A DNA stretch of 51,288 nucleotides from Chloroflexota bacterium (lineage in GTDB: Bacteria; Chloroflexota; Anaerolineae; Aggregatilineales; Phototrophicaceae), in NCBI GenBank assembly GCA_026706445.1, contig JAPOYT010000090.1:1-51288 (forward strand), read 5' to 3'. Positions 25,710 to 35,078 of the stretch are shown here, one piece after another. Each line of letters opens with the position of its first letter. Position 1 is the stretch's first letter. A model generated the notes under the pieces. That model did no database searches and was not told the DNA's origin. It saw nothing but the letters and a program-made list of their open reading frames with translations. A program made the translations under genes and the position numbers.

Positions 25710-28391
25710 CTAGCCCGTAGTCTTCATACCGGCGGCGATGCCGTTGATGGTCGCCAAGGTGGCGTCCAATACGGGCCGCCAGTTATCATCGTCTTCGTCC
25801 AGTTGCCGCAACTCGCGCAATAGGGCGACCTGCATAAAATTCAGCGGATCGACATAAGGGTTGCGCCGGTCAATCGAAGTCTTGATGGCGGACATATTCG
25901 CCAGCAGGTCGTCTTGCTCGGTCACGCGCATCAGCATCTCCCTGCTGAGGCGGTGCTCCTCTTTGATCCAATTGAAAAATCGTTCGCGCAGCTCAGGCGG
26001 TTCGACCAGCGACGCATATAGCTCGGCGATCCCCATATCGGCTTTTGCCACATCAAGCTGGGCATTGTCAATCAGCGCGTTAAAGAAGGACCAGTTGCCG
26101 TACATCTCCCGTAGAATCCGCATTCCCCTTGGGTCTTCATTTGCGTAGCGCTCAAAAGCCGTTCCCAGCCCGAACCAGCTTGGCACGATCGCGCGGCTTT
26201 GCATCCAGCTGAACATCCACGGAATCGCGCGCATGGCTGAAAAGCCGCCGGCCGCCTTGCGCTTGGCGGGCCGCGAACTGATCTGCATACGAGATAGCTC
26301 ATTGATTGGCGTCGCTTGCCGCCAATAATCCAGAAATCCGTCGCTCTCGTATACAAACTTGCGATAGCATTCTTGACTGATCTCCGACAGCCGCGCCATC
26401 ACATCGTAGTAGTTGGATGGCGCCTGACGCCGCTCCTGCATGCCCATGCCCATCAGCACCGCGTTTAGCACTTGATTTAGATGGCGATGCCCGATGCCCC
26501 GATTGCTGTATCGATAGGCGATCACCTCGCCCTGTTCAGTAATCTTGACGCCGCCATGCAAGGATTCGGGCGGTTGCGAAAGTATCGCGCGGTTGGTTGG
26601 TCCTCCGCCGCGGCCAATGCTGCCGCCGCGCCCGTGAAAGAGCTCGAGCGATACGCCTTTGTCCACGCAGGTCTGCGTGAGAATGCGCTGCGCATTGTAC
26701 AGATTCCAATTTGACGCCAGGTAGCCGCCGTCTTTGCTGCTGTCGGAATAACCGATCATCACCTGTTGTCGCAGCCCCCGTTTGCCGGCGCGCGCCACCA
26801 GATACTTGCGATATTCGGCGTTCTCGAAAAGTCGCTCCATAATCGCGGATGACCGGTAGAGGTCGTCGATCGTCTCAAATAGAGGCACGATATACACATC
26901 ATTCTCGATGCCGACTTCGCGCGCGAATAAAAGCATGGCCAAAACATCGCTCGGCTGCCGGGTCATGCTCGCGATAACCGTGTCGATAACGATCGAATCG
27001 TATTTGGCGCGCGCTTCCGCAATCATGCGCCAGGTACGAATAATTCGTTGCGCTGTCTCGGTGAAAACGCTGATGTCATTGGGGAAGAGCGGGCGCTTGC
27101 TGCGAATCTCAGCCGTCAGCAATTCTTGCTTCTCATCCTCGGGCAAGTTGCTGTAATTCCGCGCAATTCCGTAATGACCGAAAAGCTCGTCGATCGCAGC
27201 GCTGTGCAGGTTGGCGTCTTCGCGCACTTCGAGCGGTACCAGGTGCAAGCCGAAGAGCCGCGCCTTGCGCACCAGTCGCTGCACTGCGCCCATGGCGGCC
27301 CGCTTGCCGCCGTGCGATTTAAGGCTGTCCTGAATCAGCAGCAGATCGCCCAGCAACTCCCGGCTGGACTGATATTGGTCTTGCTCAAGCTTCTCGCGGA
27401 TGATCGCCAGCATCTGGCGATAGGCTTCACCGGGGAATCGCTGCTCGGCTGGCAGCGCCGCCTCAATCGCCCGCCGCAATGCCTCCGAGACGCCAAACAG
27501 ACTGGTGTCTTGCGTCAGGTTTTGCGTCAGCGCCTCAATCTCTTCCAGATAAATCTCTCGCGCAGTACAACGCAAGGTCGCCAGCGTCTGCAGCGTGACA
27601 TCGGTGGTCACGTTGGGATTGCCGTCACGGTCGCCACCGATCCACGACGAGTAGCGCAATACCGGTGGCAGCTCCGACCAATCCTCATTCGGATAGAATC
27701 GCTCGAGTGCCATTTGCAGGTCTTCATAGATGTCAATCACGACGTCAACGATCACGGAACGTATGAAGTAGATGCCGAAGTCGACCTCATCCGAGACCTG
27801 TTTCTTCGATGCGCGCACTTGCCGCGTCTGCCAGAGCTCTTCCACCTCCTCAGCCAGATTGCTCTCCAGCTTGCGCAGCTCGCGCGGCAGCAGATTGTGC
27901 CGGTCTCGCATCTCCATCATCTGGGCGATCTGCCGCAGGATGACCAGAATCTCCTGCCGCTTCGCCTCTGACGGATGCGCCGTGAGCACAAGCCGCAGCC
28001 GCGCCTGTTCCAGCAGCGAACGGATTTCGTCCGCCGTTTTGCCGCTGTCGCGCAAGCCGCCTATTGCGTTGACGATCGACTCCCGCAGCGTGCTTCTCGC
28101 TTCGCGCTGGCGGATGACGCGGATGCGCTGCAAGTCTTCGGCGATATTGATCAGCTGAAAATAATTGGAAAAGGCTTTGATTAGGATATTCTTTGAATCC
28201 AGCGGCAGGTTCTCCAGGCGCTGCGCCAGTTGGAAGGCGGCCGCTGAGTCGCCGCTGCGCCGCGCTTTGGACATCGCGCGGATCTCCTCGACCAACTCAT
28301 AAGCATCCATGCCGTTCTGTTCTTGGATGATGACGCCCAGCCAATTGCCAAGCGTGTGAATATCCTCGCTGAGGGATGAATTATTTGTCAT
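25710..28391 (-). CDS. ppc: Phosphoenolpyruvate carboxylase
   Basis: About 893 residues from ATG 28391, chosen because GAGG lies 4-5 nt upstream; the frame stays open to 28523 but the added residues are unconserved. It fixes bicarbonate onto PEP to make oxaloacetate. Conserved sites are VLTAHPSEAKRQ (catalytic His139; most PEPCs have TAHPTE), SWIGGDRDGNPNVT, GYSDSSKDGGYL, LFHGRGGSIGRGGGP and SRPAKR. The C-terminus ends GMKTTG, where most bacterial enzymes have GMRNTG. Oxaloacetate feeds 2-oxoglutarate, a precursor of the lysine pathway encoded later in the window. It is divergent from the formiminotransferase gene. Confidence 0.97.
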   Translation of the reverse strand: MTNNSSLSEDIHTLGNWLGVIIQEQNGMDAYELVEEIRAMSKARRSGDSAAAFQLAQRLENLPLDSKNILIKAFSNYFQLINIAEDLQRIRVIRQREARSTLRESIVNAIGGLRDSGKTADEIRSLLEQARLRLVLTAHPSEAKRQEILVILRQIAQMMEMRDRHNLLPRELRKLESNLAEEVEELWQTRQVRASKKQVSDEVDFGIYFIRSVIVDVVIDIYEDLQMALERFYPNEDWSELPPVLRYSSWIGGDRDGNPNVTTDVTLQTLATLRCTAREIYLEEIEALTQNLTQDTSLFGVSEALRRAIEAALPAEQRFPGEAYRQMLAIIREKLEQDQYQSSRELLGDLLLIQDSLKSHGGKRAAMGAVQRLVRKARLFGLHLVPLEVREDANLHSAAIDELFGHYGIARNYSNLPEDEKQELLTAEIRSKRPLFPNDISVFTETAQRIIRTWRMIAEARAKYDSIVIDTVIASMTRQPSDVLAMLLFAREVGIENDVYIVPLFETIDDLYRSSAIMERLFENAEYRKYLVARAGKRGLRQQVMIGYSDSSKDGGYLASNWNLYNAQRILTQTCVDKGVSLELFHGRGGSIGRGGGPTNRAILSQPPESLHGGVKITEQGEVIAYRYSNRGIGHRHLNQVLNAVLMGMGMQERRQAPSNYYDVMARLSEISQECYRKFVYESDGFLDYWRQATPINELSRMQISSRPAKRKAAGGFSAMRAIPWMFSWMQSRAIVPSWFGLGTAFERYANEDPRGMRILREMYGNWSFFNALIDNAQLDVAKADMGIAELYASLVEPPELRERFFNWIKEEHRLSREMLMRVTEQDDLLANMSAIKTSIDRRNPYVDPLNFMQVALLRELRQLDEDDDNWRPVLDATLATINGIAAGMKTTG

Positions 28392-28565
28392 CCGTCCTCG
28401 CGCTCCCGTCAGCGATAACGAATCGCCAACCTTTCGTTGCCGCTCGCTTCGCACTATAGTGCAACTTAGAATCGTATGCCAGTAGCAGATGAAATAGGGA
28501 TATGCCACGCCTGATGCGCGCATTCAGTTGCTGCTTCCGTTCTTCCGCCAGAGGTAAGCTTGTCA

Positions 28566-29462
28566 ATGGAGAAACTAATCGAATGCGTCGCCAACTTTTC
28601 TGAAGGGCGGCGAGCGCATGTCGTTGACGAAATCGCGGGTGCGATTGCTAGGCAGGCTGGCATTAGCCTGCTCGGCGCCGAGAGCGACATCGATCATAAT
28701 CGCTCCGTTGTGACCTTTGTTGGCGCGCCAGGCGCCGTATCCGCTGCCGCCCTCGCTGGCATACGGGTCGCGGCCGAACTCATCGACATGACCCGCCACC
28801 GCGGCCAGCATCCGCGGATCGGCGCCGCCGATGTCATACCTTTTGTGCCGCTGGGAAACGCTACTATAGCTGAATGCGCGGATTTGGCGCGATCGCTTGG
28901 CGCGCGCGTCGGAGCGGAACTGAATTTGCCGGTCTTCCTATACGCGGAAGCCGCCTTGCAGGAAAGCAATCGAGAACTCGCTGCGATTCGGCGCGGCGGT
29001 TACGAGCGCTTGCGAGATACGATTGAAACGGGGCAAGCGCCGCAGCCCGATTACGGACCGCGAAGGCTGGGCAGCGCCGGCGGCTGCGCAATTGGCGCGC
29101 GCGATATCCTCATCGCCTTCAACGTCTATCTTACGACAAGCGATCTTGCCCCCGCTCAGGAAATTGCTCGCGCAATACGAGCGTCTTCCGGCGGGCTGCC
29201 GCATGTGCAGGCGCTCGGTTTCTTCGTCAAGGGCAGAGCGCAAGTTTCGATGAACCTGACCAACTATCGCGTGACGTCAATGTACGATGTCGTCGAGAAA
29301 ATCCGTGGCGAGGCTGACAGTTTCAATCTCGAAATCGAAAGTTCCGAGATCATCGGTTTAATACCGCGGGACGCGCTCGCAGGCGCATCCGCATCGCAAT
29401 TGCAGATCGCCAACTTTCGCCCGGAGCGTCTCCTCGAAACCCATCTGGGCAATCTGGTCTGA
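28566..29462 (+). CDS. ftcD: Glutamate formiminotransferase (FTCD N-domain type)
   Basis: About 298 residues from ATG 28566 (TTG 28560 has a better-spaced GAGG and cannot be excluded). The start MEKLIECVANFSEGRR and the blocks RHRGQHPRIGAADVIPFVPLG, PDYGPRRLGSAGGCAIGARDILIAFNVYL and LPHVQALGFFVKGRAQVSMNLTNY (cited by key residues) are diagnostic. It moves a formimino or formyl group between tetrahydrofolate and glutamate in histidine breakdown or folate one-carbon supply. The cyclodeaminase domain of the animal enzyme is absent, as is usual in bacteria. No histidine-degradation genes are nearby. Confidence 0.93.
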   Translation: MEKLIECVANFSEGRRAHVVDEIAGAIARQAGISLLGAESDIDHNRSVVTFVGAPGAVSAAALAGIRVAAELIDMTRHRGQHPRIGAADVIPFVPLGNATIAECADLARSLGARVGAELNLPVFLYAEAALQESNRELAAIRRGGYERLRDTIETGQAPQPDYGPRRLGSAGGCAIGARDILIAFNVYLTTSDLAPAQEIARAIRASSGGLPHVQALGFFVKGRAQVSMNLTNYRVTSMYDVVEKIRGEADSFNLEIESSEIIGLIPRDALAGASASQLQIANFRPERLLETHLGNLV

Positions 29463-29484
29463 GTCGCGCTGGACGGAAATCCGA

Positions 29485-29513
29485 TTGTCGAAGGGTTGTG
29501 GCTACGATATAAT
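29485..29513 (+). promoter_or_regulatory. Sigma70-like promoter of the ABC-hyuAB operon
   Basis: TTGTCG (29485-29490, 4 of 6) and a perfect TATAAT (29508-29513) are separated by exactly 17 nt. Transcription would start near 29520, giving a ~58-nt leader to the binding-protein ATG at 29578. No operator or leader ORF was noticed in that leader. Confidence 0.75.
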
Positions 29514-29577
29514 CCAATTCTCTATCGAGACTATTGCAAATTGGCAAGAGTAACAAAGTCAACAAAGGATGACGCGC

Positions 29578-31122
29578 ATGAAACGGCTACTGCTATTCTG
29601 CATCTCGCTTTCCCTGCTGATGCTGCCCCTGTTTGGAACGGTCGCCCAAGACCGCAATGTATTCGTCTACGGGCATCCCGTCGCCTTCCCCAATCTCGAT
29701 CCTAGCTCGGGCAACTCCAATGAAAATGTCGTGATGGGCAACGTGTATGAGACGCTCACCTTCTACAACGGACCCGGCAGCGACGAGATTCTCAGTCCCA
29801 AATTGGCGGTATCTTGGGAAGCGTCCGAAGACTCGCTGACCTGGACCTTCAATCTTCGCGAAGGCGTGACCTTCCATGACGGCGCCGCCCTGAACGCCGA
29901 GGCAGTCAAAAAAGCGCTGGACCGCACCATTGCTATCGGCGAGGGCTCCGCCTGGATTTTCTGGATGATCGACTCGATTGAAGCGATGGACGACCTTGTT
30001 GTGCAATTCAACTTGAATACGCCGGCGCCGCTTGACCTTGTCCTTTCGGCTGGCTATGCCGCCTGGATCATGAGCCCGAACGCGGCCGATCAGGACAACG
30101 CCTGGTTCAACGACGGCAAGGCCGCTGGCACCGGTCCCTATAAGATCGCCAGCAACGAGCCGGGCCAGCGCATGGTCTTGGAGGCTTATCCCGACTACTG
30201 GGGCGGCTGGACCGAGGGTCAGTTCGACACCATCGTCTTCGAAATCGTGGAAGATCCCACCGTGCTCGAACAGATGATTCGCTCCGGCGATGCCGATTTC
30301 ACCTACAGCTTGCCCTTCGACAATTACGGTCCCTTGGCCGAAGCGCCCGGTGTTTCCGTGGTCGTGACGCCGTCATTCCAGAATCTGCTAATACTGCTAA
30401 ACACGATCAAGGAACCGACCAACAGCAAACTGGTGCGGCAGGCGCTTTCGTATAGCTTCCCCTACGCCGATGTGGTCACAAACTTGTACGCTGGCATGGG
30501 TACCCAGGCCCGCGGTCCAATTCCGGCAAATATGTGGGGGCACGGCGCTGACCTCTTGCAATACAGCCACGATTTGGACAAAGCGCGCGAGCTGCTGGCT
30601 GAAGCCGGCTATCCCGACGGGGGATTCTCCCTGGTTTATACCCACGTGGCCAGCGATCTGGATGAACAGCAGGTAGGTGAATTGTGGCGCGCCAGCCTGG
30701 CCGAGATCGGGGTCGATCTGGAGATCCGCGGCCTCGCCTGGGAAGCGCAGTGGGACCTGGCGATCAACGATCCCGCCAGCGCGCAGGAGGCTTTTGGCTT
30801 CTACTGGTGGCCCGATTACATCACACCGAATTCCTGGCTGACTGGCATGTTCGTCAGCGAAGACGAGCCCTTCTTCAATCTCAGCTACTACAGCAACCCG
30901 GACTTTGACAATCTGGTTGCTGGCGCTTCGACAATGAGCGGTACCGATCGCATCGCTGCCGAGGCAATGTACGTGGCGGCGCAGGAGCTGTTGCTGGAAG
31001 ACGCCGCTGCCATTTACGTCGTTGACCTGCCCGATATCCACGTGATCCGCGATGACGTCAGCGGCTACGTCAACAATCCTGGTTATCCGCATGTCGTATT
31101 CTTCTACGACCTGACGCGGTAG
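29578..31122 (+). CDS. ABC transporter substrate-binding protein, peptide/nickel type (SBP_bac_5)
   Basis: About 514 residues from ATG 29578, with AAGGA 8 nt upstream (ATG 29569 overlaps that site). An N-terminal signal (MKRLLLFCISLSLLMLPLFGTVA) has no lipobox cysteine at the cleavage point, although a membrane link is still possible. The family blocks VYETLTFYN, LAVSWEASEDSLTWTFNLREGVTFHDG, GTGPYKI and YPDYWGG are present. It captures an oligopeptide or similar ligand for the permeases encoded next. Co-location with hyuA-hyuB makes a cyclic-amide or hydantoin-like ligand plausible, though this is inference. Confidence 0.93.
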   Translation: MKRLLLFCISLSLLMLPLFGTVAQDRNVFVYGHPVAFPNLDPSSGNSNENVVMGNVYETLTFYNGPGSDEILSPKLAVSWEASEDSLTWTFNLREGVTFHDGAALNAEAVKKALDRTIAIGEGSAWIFWMIDSIEAMDDLVVQFNLNTPAPLDLVLSAGYAAWIMSPNAADQDNAWFNDGKAAGTGPYKIASNEPGQRMVLEAYPDYWGGWTEGQFDTIVFEIVEDPTVLEQMIRSGDADFTYSLPFDNYGPLAEAPGVSVVVTPSFQNLLILLNTIKEPTNSKLVRQALSYSFPYADVVTNLYAGMGTQARGPIPANMWGHGADLLQYSHDLDKARELLAEAGYPDGGFSLVYTHVASDLDEQQVGELWRASLAEIGVDLEIRGLAWEAQWDLAINDPASAQEAFGFYWWPDYITPNSWLTGMFVSEDEPFFNLSYYSNPDFDNLVAGASTMSGTDRIAAEAMYVAAQELLLEDAAAIYVVDLPDIHVIRDDVSGYVNNPGYPHVVFFYDLTR

Positions 31123-31140
31123 ACCTATAATCTGGGGTCC

Positions 31141-31163
31141 GGAGCAGCGCTCCCGGCGCCGGG
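31141..31163 (+). other. Tandem GC-rich RNA hairpins between binding-protein and permease genes
   Basis: GGAGC-AGC-GCTCC (31141-31153) is followed directly by the palindrome CCCGGCGCCGGG (31152-31163). No T-run follows. Such structures often stabilise the upstream binding-protein mRNA or partly stop transcription, so that the binding protein exceeds the permeases. Their role here is inferred from position. Confidence 0.5.
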
Positions 31164-31189
31164 CCCGCTTCCGCAATCTTTCAGCGGAT

Positions 31190-32212
31190 ATGGTTTTCCT
31201 TAGCTTTCTCCTCCGCCGACTGGGACTTTCGGTCTTCGTCCTCGTCGGCGTTCTGATTCTGACCTTCATCGTCTCGCGCGTTATACCGAGCAACCCGGCA
31301 GCGCTCTACGCCGGCGCCCGACCGCGTCCCGAACAAGTCGCCGAGATAGAAAAGAAGCTCGGCTTGGACAAACCGCTGATTGAGCAGTTTCGCGTTTATC
31401 TCGCTGATTTGCTTGATGGCGACCTCGGCGAGTCATATCACTCGCGGCGCTCAATCAACACAGACTTGAGCATTTTCCTGCCGGCTACGCTGGAATTGGT
31501 CATCGCGGCAGTCGTCATCGCGCTCGTCTTAGGCATACCGATTGGCGCGCTCGCTGGCGCCTATCCACGCAGCCCCTTCGACTATGCCACGCGCTTTGTG
31601 GCGATCGCCGGTGTATCCCTGCCCTCGTTTTGGCTGGCGCTGATCGCCCAATCGATCTTCTTCAGCCAGCTGGGATGGCTGCCGCTGGGCAGCCGCATCA
31701 GCCGCGACGCTACGCTCTTCTATCCCATCGCCGCGCAGACCGGCTTTTATCTGATCGACGCCGCCGTCAGCGGCAACTGGGAAGCCTGGTTCGATGCCTT
31801 GCATCACTTGATTCTGCCGGCGCTGGTATTGTCCGCTTATCCCTTGGGCGTCACCATTCGTATGACGCAGGCCTCCATGCTGGAGGCGCTTTCCGAGACC
31901 TACATCATGGCGGCGCGGGCGGCTGGCTTGTCGCGCCCGGTCATCTTATTCAAGCTCGCCCTAAAGAACGCCATCATGCCGGCGCTGACGGTTGTCGGCT
32001 TGTCATTTGCCTATTCAATCACGGGCGCATTCCTGGTGGAGGTGATTTTCTCTTGGCCCGGCCTTGGCAAATACGTCACCGAAGCGGTGCTCAATGTCGA
32101 CTTTCCAGTGATCATCGCCGTTACGCTAGTCGTGACCGTCTTCTACATCGGCGTCAATCTGCTCGTCGATCTGATTCAGGCGCTGCTCGATCCGCGCGTG
32201 CGTCTGGTTTGA
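31190..32212 (+). CDS. ABC transporter permease, DppB-like
   Basis: 340 residues with six membrane helices. The N-terminus MVFLSFLLRRLGLSVFVLVGVLILTF is typical of DppB/OppB subunits. The EAA loop (MLEALSETYIMAARAAGLSRPVILFKLALKNAIMPALTVVG, cited by key residues AARAAGL...K-A-KNA) contacts the ATPases. It forms the translocation channel with the DppC-like protein encoded 11 nt later. The C-terminus LLVDLIQALLDPRVRLV is family-typical. Confidence 0.95.
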   Translation: MVFLSFLLRRLGLSVFVLVGVLILTFIVSRVIPSNPAALYAGARPRPEQVAEIEKKLGLDKPLIEQFRVYLADLLDGDLGESYHSRRSINTDLSIFLPATLELVIAAVVIALVLGIPIGALAGAYPRSPFDYATRFVAIAGVSLPSFWLALIAQSIFFSQLGWLPLGSRISRDATLFYPIAAQTGFYLIDAAVSGNWEAWFDALHHLILPALVLSAYPLGVTIRMTQASMLEALSETYIMAARAAGLSRPVILFKLALKNAIMPALTVVGLSFAYSITGAFLVEVIFSWPGLGKYVTEAVLNVDFPVIIAVTLVVTVFYIGVNLLVDLIQALLDPRVRLV

Positions 32213-32223
32213 AGGGGCGAGCT

Positions 32224-33087
32224 TTGTTGCGCATTGAAGTTGGCTCAAGCGCCTGGTTTCTCATCCGCGACCGGGTCGCCCTCGTCTGTATGGCATTTCT
32301 AATTGCGATTGCGGTTTCGGCGATCTTCGCGCCGCTTTTGACGCCCTACGCGCGGCAAGGAATGGGCGATCCCGATTTGACCGCCAAGTTCAAGCCGCCC
32401 AGCATCGAGCATCCTTTCGGCACCGATGGCCTCGGCCGCGACCAGGTCGCCCGCCTGATGTTCGGCGCGCGCCGATCACTTTCGATGGGTTTGCTCGTCG
32501 TGCTGATCGCCATCGCCATTGGCGCGCCGCTGGGCATGATCGCTGGCTACCTTGGCGGCTGGCTCGACGAAGCGATCATGCGCGTCACCGATGTCTTTCT
32601 GGCTTTCCCGCCGCTGCTTCTGGCGATCGCGATCGCGGCCGCCTTGGGCGCCAGTTATACCAACGCGGTTATGGCGATCGCGGTGACGTGGTGGCCCTGG
32701 TATGCCCGTTTGGCGCGCGCGCAAACGCTGAGCGTCCGGGAGCGCGCCTACATCGAGGCGGCGCATAGCATTGGGGTACGCGATCGGGTCATCATCGGGC
32801 GGCATATCCTGCCCAATATCATGACGCCGATTATCGTGCAAGGCACATTGGATGTCGGCGCCGCCATCCTGGTCGCCGCCGGCTTGAGTTTCATCGGCCT
32901 GGGTACGCAAGCGCCTTTCGCCGACTGGGGCGTGATGATTAGCGACGGGCGACTGTTTTTCCTTTCGGGCCGCTGGTGGCTGTCGACTTTTCCGGGCTTG
33001 GCGATTTTCCTCACGGCGATGGCTTTTAACTTTCTCGGTGACAGCGTGCGCGTCGCCGCCGATCCGCGTTTGCGAAGGCTGCTCTAA
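32224..33087 (+). CDS. ABC transporter permease, DppC-like
   Basis: About 287 residues from TTG 32224, supported by AAGGGG 6 nt upstream (TTG 32227 is almost equally likely). It has the DppC features: an N-terminal helix (DRVALVCMAFLIAIAVSAIFAP), the HPFGTDGLGRD motif, and the EAA-type loop YIEAAHSIGVRDRVIIGRHILPN. The C-terminus ending GDSVRVAADPRLRRLL is canonical. It pairs with the DppB-like subunit. The next start overlaps its stop by one base (TAATG). Confidence 0.94.
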   Translation: MLRIEVGSSAWFLIRDRVALVCMAFLIAIAVSAIFAPLLTPYARQGMGDPDLTAKFKPPSIEHPFGTDGLGRDQVARLMFGARRSLSMGLLVVLIAIAIGAPLGMIAGYLGGWLDEAIMRVTDVFLAFPPLLLAIAIAAALGASYTNAVMAIAVTWWPWYARLARAQTLSVRERAYIEAAHSIGVRDRVIIGRHILPNIMTPIIVQGTLDVGAAILVAAGLSFIGLGTQAPFADWGVMISDGRLFFLSGRWWLSTFPGLAIFLTAMAFNFLGDSVRVAADPRLRRLL

Positions 33088-34061
33088 TGGCCATCTTGAC
33101 CGTCGAGAATCTGCGCGTCCGGTTCAAGACGCCCTTTGGCGCCGTCTATGCCCTTCGCGGGATTGACTTCGAGCTGGCGAAAGGCCAAACCCTGGGGCTG
33201 GTGGGCGAGACGGGCTGTGGCAAGTCGGTGACGGGCCGCAGCATTATGCGCCTGCTGGACGATAACGCGCAGGTCACCCACGGCAGAATCATTTTCGAAG
33301 ACAAGGACCTGCTTCAAGTTGACGATGGCGAAATGCGCCGCATCCGCGGCAACCGGATCGCCATGATCTTTCAAGACCCGTCCGCCGCCTTGAATCCGCT
33401 ATTCACCATTGGTCAGCAGATCAACGATGTGCTGCGCGCTCACGCCTCAAACACTCGCGAGGGGCGCCAGAGTCAAATTGTCGAATTGCTTGCGAGCGTG
33501 GGATTGCCCGATCCGGCGCAGATGGCGGACGTTTATCCGCACCAGCTTTCGGGCGGCCAGCAGCAGCGCGCCATGATCGCGCAAAGCCTGGCGGCGCAAC
33601 CCGATGTGATTATCGCCGACGAGCCGACCACCGCGCTTGATGTGACGATTCAAGCCCAGATCCTTGACCTGCTCCGCACCTTGCAGCGGGAGCGGGCGAT
33701 CAGCGTCATCCTTATCACGCACGATCTGGGTATAGTGGCGGAGACTTGTCAGCATGTCGTCGTGCTCTATGCCGGTCGCGTGGTGGAAACAGGTTCCGTC
33801 GCGGCGATTTTCGCCGATCCGCAGCACCCCTACACCCAGGGCTTGCTGGCGGCGCTTCCGCGACCAGGCAGCCGCGGCGCTGATCTCACAGTCATACCAG
33901 GCAGCGTCCCCAGCGGCTTGGAGCGTATCGCTGGCTGCGCCTTCGCCCCGCGCTGCGAGCATGTAATGGACCGCTGTCGGGGGCATCAGCCGGCGCTCGC
34001 CGAAATCGGGTCCGCGCATCAGTCAGCCTGCTTCTTGCATGAGGCATCCGGCGATGGCTGA
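33087..34061 (+). CDS. ABC transporter ATP-binding protein, DppD-like
   Basis: 324 residues. Walker A is GETGCGKS (about 42-49), the Q-loop [10 protein letters not shown], the signature LSGGQQQR, Walker [13 protein letters not shown] and the switch His in LITHDLG. The C-terminal oligopeptide-type extension has the [14 protein letters not shown] cysteine motif found in peptide importers, which can hold an iron-sulfur cluster. It powers uptake together with the DppF-like ATPase, whose start lies within this gene's last codons. Confidence 0.95.
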   Translation: MAILTVENLRVRFKTPFGAVYALRGIDFELAKGQTLGLVGETGCGKSVTGRSIMRLLDDNAQVTHGRIIFEDKDLLQVDDGEMRRIRGNRIAMIFQDPSAALNPLFTIGQQINDVLRAHASNTREGRQSQIVELLASVGLPDPAQMADVYPHQLSGGQQQRAMIAQSLAAQPDVIIADEPTTALDVTIQAQILDLLRTLQRERAISVILITHDLGIVAETCQHVVVLYAGRVVETGSVAAIFADPQHPYTQGLLAALPRPGSRGADLTVIPGSVPSGLERIAGCAFAPRCEHVMDRCRGHQPALAEIGSAHQSACFLHEASGDG

Positions 34062-35031
34062 TCCCCTCCTGATTGTGCGCGATCTGTCAATGACTTTCCT
34101 GCGCCGAGCCGGACTTTTCGGTCGGCGTACGCATCAGATCCGCGCCTTGAACCAGGTCAGTTTCACCATTGAAGCGGGCGAAACCTTCGGCATCGTTGGC
34201 GAATCCGGCTGCGGCAAAAGCACGTTGGCGCGCTGCTTGCTCCGCCTGCTGCAACCCACCGGCGGCAGCGTACGCTTCGACGGAGTTGATCTTCTCGCTC
34301 TTGGCGATGAAGAAATGAGGCGGATGCGACAACGAATGCAAATCGTCCTGCAGAATCCCTTTTCCTCGCTGAATCCGCGTTTGAACGGCTTCGATTTGAT
34401 CGCCGAACCTCTGCGCACGCACATGGAATTGTCGCGGAAAGAGATGACCGACCGAGTCGCGTCGCTGCTGGCCGAGGTTGGATTGTCGGGGGAATTCATG
34501 AGCCGGCATCCACACCAGCTAAGTGGCGGGCAGGCGCAGCGAATCGCTCTCGCGCGCGCCTTGGCGCCGAACCCCGCATTCCTCATCCTGGACGAGCCCA
34601 CCTCGGCGCTGGATGTTTCCGTGCAGGCGCAGATAATCAATCTGCTGCTTCGCCTGCAGCGCCAACGCGGACTGGCCTATCTGTTCATCACCCATGACCT
34701 CAGCGTGATACAGCATATCAGCGACCGAATCGCAGTCATGTACCTGGGAAAAATCGTCGAGGAGACCGCCAGCGAGGAAATCTTCGCCGATCCGCAGCAT
34801 CCCTACACGCAAGCGCTGCTTTCATCGACGCCGATGCCCGACCCGGCTAGCGGGGGGCAGCGAATCATCCTGCCGGGCACGGCGCCCAGCGCCGCCAATC
34901 CGCCGGCCGGCTGCGCCTTCCATCCGCGCTGCTCTGAAGTGATGGAGCAATGCCGTACCGTGTTTCCAGCGCCAAGGCATACTGCGCCGGATCATCAAGT
35001 CAGTTGCCATCTATACGACCACGCGCAATAG
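34054..35031 (+). CDS. ABC transporter ATP-binding protein, DppF-like
   Basis: About 325 residues from ATG 34054, with GAGG 8 nt upstream, overlapping the DppD-like gene by 8 nt. Walker A is GESGCGKST, the Q-loop LQNPFSSLNPR, the signature LSGGQAQRIALARAL, Walker B LILDEPTSALD and the switch His in FITHDLS. The C-terminal CAFHPRCSEVMEQC repeats the cysteine pattern of its partner. Together with it, it completes a five-component importer. Confidence 0.95.
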   Translation: MADPLLIVRDLSMTFLRRAGLFGRRTHQIRALNQVSFTIEAGETFGIVGESGCGKSTLARCLLRLLQPTGGSVRFDGVDLLALGDEEMRRMRQRMQIVLQNPFSSLNPRLNGFDLIAEPLRTHMELSRKEMTDRVASLLAEVGLSGEFMSRHPHQLSGGQAQRIALARALAPNPAFLILDEPTSALDVSVQAQIINLLLRLQRQRGLAYLFITHDLSVIQHISDRIAVMYLGKIVEETASEEIFADPQHPYTQALLSSTPMPDPASGGQRIILPGTAPSAANPPAGCAFHPRCSEVMEQCRTVFPAPRHTAPDHQVSCHLYDHAQ

Positions 35032-35078
35032 CAGGGGATGTGTGGAATGATCACGACTCCAAATCAGGCAAGACAACA

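Noticed and set aside
31630-32223. Extending the DppC-like gene to the upstream in-frame ATG at 31630
   Set aside because: The added residues run out of frame through the DppB-like gene; the TTG at 32224 with AAGGGG is the credible start.
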